Part shown: positions 14,625-23,569 of the stretch, piece after piece | Layout of the letters: each line of letters begins with the position of its first letter | Numbering within the stretch: position 1 is the first letter of the stretch | Notes under the pieces: generated by a model | Seen by the model: the letters and a program-made list of their open reading frames with translations, nothing else | Told to the model about the DNA's origin: nothing | The model's database searches: none | Made by a program: the position numbers and the translations under genes | Source: Desulfarculus baarsii DSM 2075 | GTDB lineage: Bacteria; Desulfobacterota; Desulfarculia; Desulfarculales; Desulfarculaceae | Length of the DNA: 64,000 bases | Assembly (NCBI RefSeq): GCF_000143965.1 | Contig: NC_014365.1 | Span: 2,197,501-2,261,500 of the forward strand | Direction: 5' to 3'

Positions 14625-17168
14625 TCACTGTTCGCGGCGCTCCGGCCCTGTTTCGTCCAGGGCCAGACGCACGGCCTGGGCCAGTTCGGCCATCAACACG
14701 GGTTTTTGGGCCAGACGCACGTTTTCGCCGCGCTGGGCCAGGATGCGCGCCACTTGCTCGCCATAGCCGGTGCACAACACCACCGGCAGGCCGCCGCGCC
14801 TGGCCCTGACGCGCTCGATCAGCTCCAGGCCGGTCATCTTGGGCATGGTCTGGTCGGTGAGCAGCAGGTCGTAACGGGCCGGTTCCGCCAAAAACATGCG
14901 CAGGGCCTCCTCGGGGTCGGTGGCGCTCTCCACACGATAGCCCAACACCTCCAGCACGCCCAGGCCCAGGCGGACCAGCTCCGGTTCGTCGTCGACCAAA
15001 AGGATCGTCTCGTGGCCCATGGGCAAATGATTGGGCGTTTCCTGGTCGTCGTCGGCGGCCAGGCCGGGAATGGGCAGAAACACCCTGAACTGGCACCCCG
15101 CGCCGGGCGCGCTCTTCACGTCGATGGCCCCGTCAAGCCCCTTGACGATGCCATGAACCACGGCCAGGCCCAAACCGGTGCCGCCGGAGGCGCTTTTCGT
15201 GCTGAAGTAAGGCTCGAAAATGCGCCCGATGTGGGCCGGCTCGACGCCAGGGCCGTTGTCGGCCACGACAAGCTGCACGTAGGGCCCCGGCGGCAGGCTG
15301 GCCATGTCCAGTTCCAACGGCCGACCGAGGGTGACCTTGCGCAGCTCCACCGTCAACAGGCCGCTTTCGCCCATGGCCTGGGCGGCGTTGGCGCACAGGT
15401 TCATCATCACCTGATGAATCTGGCTGGGATCGGCCAAGACCAGTTCGTCGGCGTTCTGGATGTTCTGCTTTATCTCGATGCCGGCCGGCAACGAGGCGCG
15501 CAGGAGTTTGAGCACCTCCTTGACGACGATGGCGACGTGGATGGGCTTTTTCTCGGGCTCGCCGCCGCGGCTGAAGGTGAGGATCTGGCGCACCAGCTCA
15601 CTGGCCCGCCGGCCGGCCTGCAAGACGTGCTTCAGATAGGCCTTGGGCGTCTCCTGTTCGCCCAGCTCGCGCAAGGTCAACTCGGTGAAACCGATGACGG
15701 CGTTGAGGATGTTGTTGAAGTCATGGGCCACGCCACCGGCCAGGCTGCCCAGGGCCTCCATCTTTTGCGCCTGGCGGATGCGGCTTTCCATGAGAACCTT
15801 GTCTTGCTCGGCCTGCTTGCGCGCGGTGATGTCGTTGGCCACCACCCGCCCCACCAGGCGCCCCTGGCCATCAAAAACAAAGTTGGCGTTGACCAGGGCC
15901 CACATGGTGCGGCCGGACTTGGTGTAAAACTGATACTCGTTGGTCTGGCTGGAGATGTCGCCGGCCAGCAGTTGTTTCTGCTGTCCCAGATAATCCCTGA
16001 GACTCTCGGGCGTCAGCAGCTTTTCGGGGCGAAGGGCCAGGAATTCGTCACGGTCGTAACCGGTGTATTCGAGCATGACCTCGTTGACGCTCAGAAACCG
16101 TGAGGCCGAAAAGTCGAATTCGTAGATGCCCGCCGGCGCGAATTCGACCAACTGGCGGTAGCGGGCCTCGCTTTCGTTGAGGGCGCGTTCCCAGTTTTTG
16201 CGCTCGGACAGATCGGCGATGGCCTGTAGCAGAACGTCCTGGCCATCGAGCTTCAGGGCGATGGCGCTGACCAGCACCGGCAGGCCCTCGCCCGAAAGGC
16301 GCATCAGCGTTGACTCGCACGGTTGCGACGGCCCTGGTTCGGCCGAAGGCGGCCACGGACTTTGCTCGTGCTCGGCAATGATCTCGCGGCAGTGGCGGCC
16401 CAGCAGGTCGTTTTCGTGGGCATGGCCGCTCAGCTTCAGGGCGGCCGCGTTGACCCGCAACACCTTGCCCGCGCTGTCGGTGATCATCAGGCCAACCGGC
16501 AGGCAGTCCAGGATCAGACGCAGATTTTGCTCCGAGCGGGCCAACTCGGCCTGGTTGGCCCTGCGGCGTTCGATTTCCTCCCGCAAGCTGGCGTTGGCCT
16601 GGGCCAGTTGAGCCGTGCGCTCTTCGACGCGGCGCTCCAACTCGCGTTGCGTCCGCTCCAGTTCGCGCTGGGAGCGCCACTTGTCGGACAGCGAGGCCAC
16701 CAACTGGCGCAGTTCGTGGGCGTGAAAGGGCTTTTGCATATAGAGCAACTTGGACGGCGGCGGGGCCATCTGGGCGATACGGCCGGGCGGCACGTCGGAG
16801 TAGGCGGTCATGACCACGATCTCCAGGGCCTGATCGCGGGCGCGCATCTCCTTGACCGCCCAGACGCCGTCGGGCCCCGGCGGCATGCGCACATCGACAA
16901 AAGCCACCGCGAACGGCCGACCCTGGGCCACGGCCTGGGCCACGGCCTCCACCGCTGGCTCGGCCTGGTTCAGCGCCGTCAGCTCCACCAACGGGCCAGT
17001 CTCGCTTTCGCCGTCGCCAAACAGCGTCCGCTCCAGGTCGCGCATGCGCTGGGCCGCGCCCTCGGCGGAGGCGGTTTTGGGGCGCAGCACCTCGCCAAAA
17101 GCCGCCAGGATCGCCGGCTCGTCATCGACCACCAAAACGCGGACGGCTTTCTCGGCGCTATCGTTCAT
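14625..17168 (-). CDS. Hybrid histidine kinase: receiver-PAS-PAS-kinase-receiver
   Basis: An 847-residue cytoplasmic hybrid kinase. Order: N-terminal receiver (about 9-165) containing an acidic insertion, phospho-Asp in AFVDVRMP; coiled coil (REL/ERR-rich, about 175-225); two PAS domains (about 230-350 and 360-475); HisKA with GSLAGGVAHDFNNIL (phospho-His); HATPase_c with DNGPGVEP and GGTGLGLAVVHG; and a C-terminal receiver with LLTDQTMPKMTG. There are no membrane segments. The ATG overlaps the upstream kinase stop as ATGA. The two receivers and the missing output domain suggest a phosphorelay node between the membrane sensor and the sigma-54 regulator downstream. Confidence 0.93.
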   Translation of the reverse strand: MNDSAEKAVRVLVVDDEPAILAAFGEVLRPKTASAEGAAQRMRDLERTLFGDGESETGPLVELTALNQAEPAVEAVAQAVAQGRPFAVAFVDVRMPPGPDGVWAVKEMRARDQALEIVVMTAYSDVPPGRIAQMAPPPSKLLYMQKPFHAHELRQLVASLSDKWRSQRELERTQRELERRVEERTAQLAQANASLREEIERRRANQAELARSEQNLRLILDCLPVGLMITDSAGKVLRVNAAALKLSGHAHENDLLGRHCREIIAEHEQSPWPPSAEPGPSQPCESTLMRLSGEGLPVLVSAIALKLDGQDVLLQAIADLSERKNWERALNESEARYRQLVEFAPAGIYEFDFSASRFLSVNEVMLEYTGYDRDEFLALRPEKLLTPESLRDYLGQQKQLLAGDISSQTNEYQFYTKSGRTMWALVNANFVFDGQGRLVGRVVANDITARKQAEQDKVLMESRIRQAQKMEALGSLAGGVAHDFNNILNAVIGFTELTLRELGEQETPKAYLKHVLQAGRRASELVRQILTFSRGGEPEKKPIHVAIVVKEVLKLLRASLPAGIEIKQNIQNADELVLADPSQIHQVMMNLCANAAQAMGESGLLTVELRKVTLGRPLELDMASLPPGPYVQLVVADNGPGVEPAHIGRIFEPYFSTKSASGGTGLGLAVVHGIVKGLDGAIDVKSAPGAGCQFRVFLPIPGLAADDDQETPNHLPMGHETILLVDDEPELVRLGLGVLEVLGYRVESATDPEEALRMFLAEPARYDLLLTDQTMPKMTGLELIERVRARRGGLPVVLCTGYGEQVARILAQRGENVRLAQKPVLMAELAQAVRLALDETGPERREQ

Positions 17169-19099
17169 GAGCTTTCTCCCGCCGGCAACAACAGATGAAA
17201 AGTCGCGCCCTGGCCAGGGCCCTCGCTGTGGGCGTAAAGCCGACCGCCCAGGGACATCGCGGCGTTGGCGCTCCAATGCAGGCCCAGGCCCGAGCCCCCC
17301 GCGCCCTTGCCGCTGAAGCCGCGTTGAAAAATCAAATCCAGTTGATCGGCGGCGATGCCCGCGCCGTCGTCGCTGACGCGCAGGTGGACCAACGGGCCGC
17401 GCTCGTGCTCTTCCCTGTCCGCGTCCACCGTCACCGTACCGGTCGCGCCGCCACGCGCGATGGCCTCGGCCGCGTTGGTCAGCAGATTGCCCATGATCTG
17501 CAACAGTGGCATGCGATGGGCGCGGATGGCCCCAACCCGCTCCAGCCCGGGGCCAAGCCGCAAGGCGAACCGGCTTTGCAGACCCGGCGCGACCATGGAA
17601 AAGGCCTCGCGGGTCAGATGATCGAGCCAGACCGGCTCCAAAGGCCTCTCGGCGCGGCGCACGTCCGTGGCTTCCTTCAATATGCGCTCCAAGCGCCCCA
17701 CCCCGGCCAAGACCGTCTGCAAATCGGCCTCCAGCGCCGCCACGCATTGTCGCACATCGTCTTGGGCCAAGCTCAGATATTCCAGCAACTGGCCGCGCCG
17801 CGCCGGCTCCAGGCCATCTTCGGCCAATTGACCCGCCGCCCTGGCCATGTTGCCCAAAGGCATGGCCCGCAAGCCGTCCAGGCTCTGGTTCAGGCCAAAG
17901 AGCAACGGGGCCAGGGCGTTGCCCACGTTGTGCAACACGCCGGCGGTCATGTCGGCCTGGCCGGAGACATATGACTTCTCGACCAGGCTCTGGCGCGCTT
18001 CCAGCAAACGCTGGGCCAAGCGGTCGAACTCGTTGGCCATGGCCCCCAATTCGTCGTCGCGCTTGAGGCGCAAGCGCTTGCTCAGATCGTCGGTCTGGCC
18101 CAGATCGACCATGTGGGCCGTCAGGCGGGCCAGGGGCGAGACCACCGTGCGGTTGAGCAACACCAGCAGCAGCGCCAGCATGATCACCACGGCGGCCAGC
18201 GTCGATGCCAGGGCGTAACCCACCGCCGCCGCGCCCTGCTCGATGATGCCCCGTTTGTTGACCGTGCGGGCCAGCAAGACCGGCCGCCCGTCCAAGCCAG
18301 CCAGCAGCGAAAGCACCTCTATGGAGCCGTCGGCCAGACGGCGGGTCAGTTTGCCGCCGTCGCGGCGCAGCACGGCCAAATCGCCGGCTATCAGCTTGTC
18401 TTTTTCCGTCACGCCGTCCAGGGGCCAGAAGCGCGCGCGCACCTTGGTCTGCTCGGCCAGGGCGGCCAGCATGTCTTTGTTCAAAAAACGGCCCATGACC
18501 ACCATGCCCCGCACGGGGCCTTGTTTTTTGCTGGTCAGGATGGGCTGAAAAGTGAGCATGATCGGGCCGTGGCCGCTCAGCCACAGGCCGCTGAAGCCCT
18601 GTTCCAGGCGCTGGCGGAAAATGGCGCGCAAAGGGCCGCGCGGGCCTTCCGGGCCGATGTCGTCGATCCGCGCCGGTCGCATGCTCGGCAGCAGATGGGC
18701 CGCGCCATAAGCCACCGCGCCGTCGGCGGCCAAGTAGTATATCAGGTTGAGCTTGTTGTCCAGGAAAGTGGAGTCGGTGATGTTGGATGCGATGAACTGG
18801 CTGTTGCGGTCGGCGACGAAGGCGTAGGAGTCGTCCCAGAAAGACCAGTCCATGCAAAAGGCCGCCAACTGGCTTTCCTCGCGCCTCAGCACCGACTCCA
18901 CGCGCTCCATGTCGTCGATGGCCTCGCGCAGTTCCAGCGCCTCGAACTCGGGCAGAATGGCCAGACGCAAAACCGCCACGTCAATGGCCGCGTAGACCGC
19001 GAACACCGCCACCAGAATCAAAATGATCTTCAGGCGCAGCGACAAGCCGTTGCCCACGTCCCTTGCGATTGCGTTAATCCGGCGTGAAAACTCTTTCAA
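17165..19099 (-). CDS. Membrane sensor histidine kinase, CHASE4-like sensor
   Basis: A ~644-residue kinase, first gene of the three-gene signalling operon. TM1 is at about 23-48; the periplasmic sensor (about 50-295) resembles CHASE4, with CMDWSFWDDSYAFV, a hallmark run of that domain. TM2 is at about 298-318, followed by HAMP, a phosphoacceptor helix (TAGVLHNVGNAL) and HATPase_c with SDDGAGI and GKGAGGSGLGLHW. The start is unsure: the first candidate is a TTG at 19099 without a ribosome site, and a GTG at 19057 is close to AAGGGA. A palindrome lies just upstream. Confidence 0.85.
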   Translation of the reverse strand: MKEFSRRINAIARDVGNGLSLRLKIILILVAVFAVYAAIDVAVLRLAILPEFEALELREAIDDMERVESVLRREESQLAAFCMDWSFWDDSYAFVADRNSQFIASNITDSTFLDNKLNLIYYLAADGAVAYGAAHLLPSMRPARIDDIGPEGPRGPLRAIFRQRLEQGFSGLWLSGHGPIMLTFQPILTSKKQGPVRGMVVMGRFLNKDMLAALAEQTKVRARFWPLDGVTEKDKLIAGDLAVLRRDGGKLTRRLADGSIEVLSLLAGLDGRPVLLARTVNKRGIIEQGAAAVGYALASTLAAVVIMLALLLVLLNRTVVSPLARLTAHMVDLGQTDDLSKRLRLKRDDELGAMANEFDRLAQRLLEARQSLVEKSYVSGQADMTAGVLHNVGNALAPLLFGLNQSLDGLRAMPLGNMARAAGQLAEDGLEPARRGQLLEYLSLAQDDVRQCVAALEADLQTVLAGVGRLERILKEATDVRRAERPLEPVWLDHLTREAFSMVAPGLQSRFALRLGPGLERVGAIRAHRMPLLQIMGNLLTNAAEAIARGGATGTVTVDADREEHERGPLVHLRVSDDGAGIAADQLDLIFQRGFSGKGAGGSGLGLHWSANAAMSLGGRLYAHSEGPGQGATFHLLLPAGESS

Positions 19100-19103
19100 T
19101 TTT

Positions 19104-19121
19104 AATTACAAAATTGTAATT
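19104..19121. promoter_or_regulatory. Palindromic operator candidate upstream of the sensor kinase operon
   Basis: AATTACAAAATTGTAATT is two perfect 8-bp arms with an AA spacer, immediately upstream of the kinase start in an otherwise GC-rich region. Its ATTACAA half-site differs by one base from the ATTACGA half-sites upstream of flp, so autoregulation by the same activator is possible. Confidence 0.5.
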
Positions 19122-19142
19122 GGCAACGCAAATAAGTCGTGT

Positions 19143-19574
19143 TCACGACCATTGGCCCTGCTGGATCAGGCAGGCGCTGCTCAGTTTGGCCACCAGCCGG
19201 CCCTGGGCGTCCTTGATCTCGGCCTCGCAATAGGCCGTGGAGCGGCCGCGACGCACCACCTGGCCCTTGGCCGAGAGTTTGCCGTCCCTGGCCGGGCGAA
19301 TGTAATTGGTGTGCAATTCCAGCGTGGTGAACAGTTCGCCCTCGCGCAGGGTGGTGATCAGCGCCGTGCCCATCACCGCGTCGCCCAAGGTGGCCACGAC
19401 CCCGCCGTGGGCCATGCCCATGGAGTTGTGATGTCGGCCGCCGACCTCCAGCTCCAACTCGGCCCAGCCGTCGCCGCAGCGGCTCATGGTGATGCCCATC
19501 AGCGCGAAAATCGGCGGCGGCTTGAGCTGGCCATCCTCCACCGCCCGCAACATGTCCATGCCGTTCATGCCCAT
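19143..19574 (-). CDS. Hotdog-fold thioesterase, PaaI/YdiI family
   Basis: A 143-residue single hotdog domain. The family signature is seen as HNSMGMAHGGVVATLGDAVMG at about residues 49-69 (HGG-x5-D core). These enzymes hydrolyse acyl-CoA thioesters in the cytosol; the substrate cannot be told from sequence. I start at the ATG at 19574, 6 nt after GGGGAGG; the GTG one codon earlier is too close to it. It is convergent with nothing and lies downstream of eno, separated by a pair of GC-rich hairpins. Confidence 0.88.
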   Translation of the reverse strand: MGMNGMDMLRAVEDGQLKPPPIFALMGITMSRCGDGWAELELEVGGRHHNSMGMAHGGVVATLGDAVMGTALITTLREGELFTTLELHTNYIRPARDGKLSAKGQVVRRGRSTAYCEAEIKDAQGRLVAKLSSACLIQQGQWS

Positions 19575-19596
19575 CACTTACCTCCCCAACGACAAT

Positions 19597-19685
19597 GCCC
19601 CGCCCCCATGACGCCGGGAGCGGGGCTCGATACGATATTTGTTGCACGCTGATTCGAACCCGCCCCCGCGACGCCGGGCGGGGCC
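19597..19685. repeat. Two diverged copies of a GC-rich hairpin downstream of eno
   Basis: Copies at 19597-19626 and 19659-19685 share CCCGCCCCC-NN-GACGCCGGG-CGGGGC and each folds into a stem of about 10 bp around a GACGCC-containing loop. They fill most of the gap between eno and the thioesterase. They may act as mRNA 3'-end or terminator structures; neither has a U-run. Confidence 0.5.
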
Positions 19686-19688
19686 GTC

Positions 19689-20960
<1,272 letters not shown>

Positions 20961-20998
20961 TTATCCCTCGCATTATGAGGTTTACGGCATTTGGCTCT

Positions 20999-21027
20999 AA
21001 CTTACGATTTTGCGTCGGCCAAGTCAA
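20999..21027 (-). promoter_or_regulatory. Sigma-70 promoter of eno
   Basis: TTGACT (21022-21027) and TAAGTT (20999-21004) on the minus strand are spaced 17 bp apart, giving a ~35-nt leader to the eno ATG. Confidence 0.6.
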
Positions 21028-21061
21028 GGACGGCCGGCGGCAACCCCGCAAATCGCATGAT

Positions 21062-21099
21062 AAAAAACCGCCCACGCCCCATGTTCGGGCACGGGCGGC
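21062..21099 (-). terminator. Intrinsic terminator of the YcaO gene
   Basis: In the transcript, CCGCCCGUGCCC pairs with GGGCGUGGGCGG (two G-U wobbles in the middle) with a 7-nt loop, followed by UUUUUU. It lies between the YcaO stop and the eno promoter. Confidence 0.85.
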
Positions 21100-21125
21100 T
21101 TTTGGGCGCGCGGCGCGTGGGCCTT

Positions 21126-22883
21126 TCAGGCCAGCATGGCCCGCAGGCGCTCCAGGCTTTGACGGGCGAAATCCAGGCCGGGGTCCAACTCCAGGGCGTG
21201 CTCGTACATGCGGCAAGCCTCCTCCAGCCGGCCCAGCTCGCGCATGTTCGCGCCGATGTTGGCGTAGTTGATGGCCGCGCCGGGCTCGATCTCGATGGCC
21301 CGCTCAAAGGCCGCGATGGCCTCCATGTGGCGTTTTTGCCGGAACAGGCAAAAGCCCATCAGGTTGAAGACTTCGTGATGGGGCTCGGGGAACGAGGCGG
21401 CCTTGGCCAGGGCCTCCAAGGCCAGGTCGTAGCGCTCCAGATCCTTGAAGGCCACGCCGCGCTGGGTGTGCATGCTGGCCTCGTCGCGGGGCGGCGGGTT
21501 GAGGCCCAGGGCCGTGTCCAGGGCGTTCAGGGCCTCCTCGGCCAAGCCCAGCTCCAACAAGGCCACCGCCCGGAAAAAATGCGTGGCGTGACTGTGGCCG
21601 GCGATGGCGGCCATTTGCTCCAGCACGTCCAGGGCCTGGGCCGCGTCGGGCAGTTGGGCGGCCAGCTTGGCGGCGTGAAAATAGACGTCAACATCAAAGG
21701 TGCGCTGGGCGAAATGGGCCCCCGGCACGATGGTGTAGACCGCTGGCACCTGCAATGTCGGATGCGTCACGTCCAGCGAATAGACCGTGTAGCCCCGCTG
21801 GTCCAGGGCCGCCACGCAGGCGGCGACCTCCGCGCCCAGGTCGTCGCGGCGCAGGTCGGGCAACTGGCCCAGGCTCACCGTCCCGCCCGCCCGGGTGACG
21901 TAGGCGGCCTCTTCCAGGTTGGCGAACTTGGGCAGGGCGCTGACCTTGTAGCTGGAGCCTGTGTGGAAATCGCCGGCCAGTTGAGCCACCTCGGTCAGGG
22001 CGCGGATGAGGGCCTTTTCCGGGTCTGGGGCCGTGCCGGCGGCGTAGACGATCTCGCTGTCCTTGGGAAAGGTGGCCGGGTCGTAGCACAGCGCGGCCAC
22101 GGTGGGCGCGCCCATGTCGCAGGTGAAGTCCTTCAGAAAGACCTCCACGCCGGCGTTTTTGAACTTGGCCAGCAACTCCAGCGAGATGGGATCGACAATG
22201 CTGGCCGGGTCGATGGCCGGCGTGGCCAGACGATGCTGGCTGACCAAGGCGCAGACGTGGCGCTCGATCACCTCGCAGAGGCTTTGCAGCACCGCCTCCT
22301 CGAGGCAATTGCCCGCGGCCGGGCCGTTGTATTCGTTGATGGCGTAAAACCAGCTCAGGGGCACAAGCTCGTCGCGGCCGGCGGCCAGATTGTGGGCCCA
22401 GGCCCATTGTTGGGGCAAAAGCTCGTAGACCGCCCGAGCCCTGGCCAAATCATGGGCCGGATGACCCACGGCCTTGGCCGCCTGGGCGAAATCCATCACC
22501 GGGCCGTCTTCGATCTGGCTGGCCGTGGCCCAGGGCAGATCGGCGCTGGCCATGAAATGAAAAAAACTGAAGCGCTCGGCCAACTCCATCAGGGCGCTGG
22601 CCTCGGCCTGCTCGGGCGAGGCGCCCTTGCCCATCTGCTTTTTCGTGCCCGTGAGCATGGTCGCCGCATCGCCGCAGAGGCTGATGAACACCGGCACGCC
22701 CAGGCGGCCGGTGTCGATGCGCTTGGTTTGGCGCAGCACGTCTTGGCCCAGGGCCGCCAGGCGCTCTCGCGCCCAGGCCACGGTCTGGGCCGGCGGCCTG
22801 GTCTTGTCCTGCTCGCCCACGTAAGCCTTGGGCGCGCGCCCCAGGCGCAGGCCGGATTTGTTTGGCGTCTGGATCATGACCAC
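21126..22883 (-). CDS. YcaO family protein with C-terminal TPR domain
   Basis: A 585-residue protein: YcaO domain (about 55-400) plus four or more TPR-like units (about 400-585). YcaO enzymes activate amides with ATP. The ATP-site motif GKGASPEQAEASALMELAERFSFF is at about 85-108, and NCLEEAVLQSLCEVIERH at about 192-209. The layout recalls E. coli YcaO, which also has a C-terminal TPR-like region and assists RimO. No ribosomal peptide precursor or TOMM cyclodehydratase partner is nearby; instead dsrC lies 110 bp upstream on the same strand. A role in sulfur transfer or methylthiolation is therefore an inference. GTG (22883) and ATG (22877) starts are nearly equal; GAGG favours the GTG. Confidence 0.85.
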   Translation of the reverse strand: MVMIQTPNKSGLRLGRAPKAYVGEQDKTRPPAQTVAWARERLAALGQDVLRQTKRIDTGRLGVPVFISLCGDAATMLTGTKKQMGKGASPEQAEASALMELAERFSFFHFMASADLPWATASQIEDGPVMDFAQAAKAVGHPAHDLARARAVYELLPQQWAWAHNLAAGRDELVPLSWFYAINEYNGPAAGNCLEEAVLQSLCEVIERHVCALVSQHRLATPAIDPASIVDPISLELLAKFKNAGVEVFLKDFTCDMGAPTVAALCYDPATFPKDSEIVYAAGTAPDPEKALIRALTEVAQLAGDFHTGSSYKVSALPKFANLEEAAYVTRAGGTVSLGQLPDLRRDDLGAEVAACVAALDQRGYTVYSLDVTHPTLQVPAVYTIVPGAHFAQRTFDVDVYFHAAKLAAQLPDAAQALDVLEQMAAIAGHSHATHFFRAVALLELGLAEEALNALDTALGLNPPPRDEASMHTQRGVAFKDLERYDLALEALAKAASFPEPHHEVFNLMGFCLFRQKRHMEAIAAFERAIEIEPGAAINYANIGANMRELGRLEEACRMYEHALELDPGLDFARQSLERLRAMLA

Positions 22884-22993
22884 GGTCCGCCTCTTAACAT
22901 TGTGGCTTATAGCCGAAATAATGTGCAGGCATGATCAAAAAGCGCGGCGCCAAGCGAAGACCGCCGGGCGCCGCGCGTCAATTCAGGCAGCTA

Positions 22994-23311
22994 TTACACG
23001 CAGCCGGTCGGCTTGGCCAGGCCGGCCATCTTGCAGGCGCCTTTGCCCGGTCCGCTGGGGAACAGCTCGTAGATCTGCTTCAGCTTGTAGCCGGTGACCT
23101 TGGTCATGATGCGGACCATCGGAGCGATGCCGTTTTTCTTGTAGTACTCCTGGAGGTAGCGGATGACCTTCCAGTGCTCGTCGGTCAGCTCGGAGATGCC
23201 TTCTTCTTCCTTCACGTAGTAGGCGAAGTCCTCGTCCCAGGACTCGGGATCCTGCAGGAAACCGTCCTCATCCACTTCGTAGGTTTTGCCTTTGAAAGTA
23301 ACGGTAGGCAT
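22994..23311 (-). CDS. dsrC: DsrC, sulfur-carrier protein of dissimilatory sulfite reduction
   Basis: A 105-residue DsrC/TusE-family protein of canonical DsrC type. The C-terminal arm ends KGACKMAGLAKPTGCV, with both redox cysteines, Cys93 and Cys104, in the positions used by DsrC to form the trisulfide intermediate with DsrAB. It carries sulfite-derived sulfur to the membrane complex DsrMKJOP in the cytoplasm. The ATG at 23311 follows AAGGAGG by 9 nt, fixing the start; 22 upstream in-frame residues are not DsrC-like. The dsrAB genes are not in the window, which is usual, as dsrC is often unlinked. Confidence 0.96.
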   Translation of the reverse strand: MPTVTFKGKTYEVDEDGFLQDPESWDEDFAYYVKEEEGISELTDEHWKVIRYLQEYYKKNGIAPMVRIMTKVTGYKLKQIYELFPSGPGKGACKMAGLAKPTGCV

Positions 23312-23350
23312 TGCGGGGTTCCTCCTTGCAATCAGCCAATAGTTTAAGAT

Positions 23351-23366
23351 TCGGTCGACAGACCGA
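23351..23366. promoter_or_regulatory. Inverted repeat upstream of dsrC
   Basis: TCGGTC-GACA-GACCGA, 6-bp perfect arms, about 40 bp upstream of the dsrC ATG. Possible operator; no matching regulator is evident. Confidence 0.3.
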
Positions 23367-23530
23367 TTTCGTGCCAAAATTGTTTAGAACTTCTATCAAT
23401 AACCCCTTTATCTGTCAAGCAAAAAACTGGACTCTCCGGTGCTTGCCAGCGGGGCTCGCTTCGTCCAAGGCCTTGTTTAATGGCCCGAAAAGACGATTGT
23501 TTTCAGTGAGCGTTTTCACAATCTCGCCAC

Positions 23531-23569
23531 GCCGCCGCCTCGCGCCAAGGGGCGGCGGCCACTTTTTTT
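23531..23569 (+). terminator. Intrinsic terminator facing right, no plus-strand gene before it
   Basis: GCCGCCGCC (23531-23539) pairs with GGCGGCGGC (23551-23559), followed by CAC and seven T. It points along the plus strand and overlaps the valS stop codon. No plus-strand CDS precedes it, so it either ends an unrecognised small RNA from the 23,380-23,530 gap or blocks antisense transcription into valS. Confidence 0.6.

Noticed and set aside
17169-18857. N-terminal extension of the hybrid kinase through the sensor kinase gene (1410 codons in total)
   Set aside because: The extension runs out of frame through a well-defined sensor kinase. An ATGA overlap at 17165-17168 marks the true start.
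19630-19670. GGTTCGAATC on the minus strand, resembling a tRNA T-loop
   Set aside because: The flanking 5-bp arms are not complementary and no acceptor, D or anticodon arms can be drawn. It is part of the spacer between two GC-rich hairpins.
23370-23392. TGGCAC near dsrC as a sigma-54 -24 element
   Set aside because: No TTGC at the required distance (the bases after the 5-bp spacer are CGGTC).
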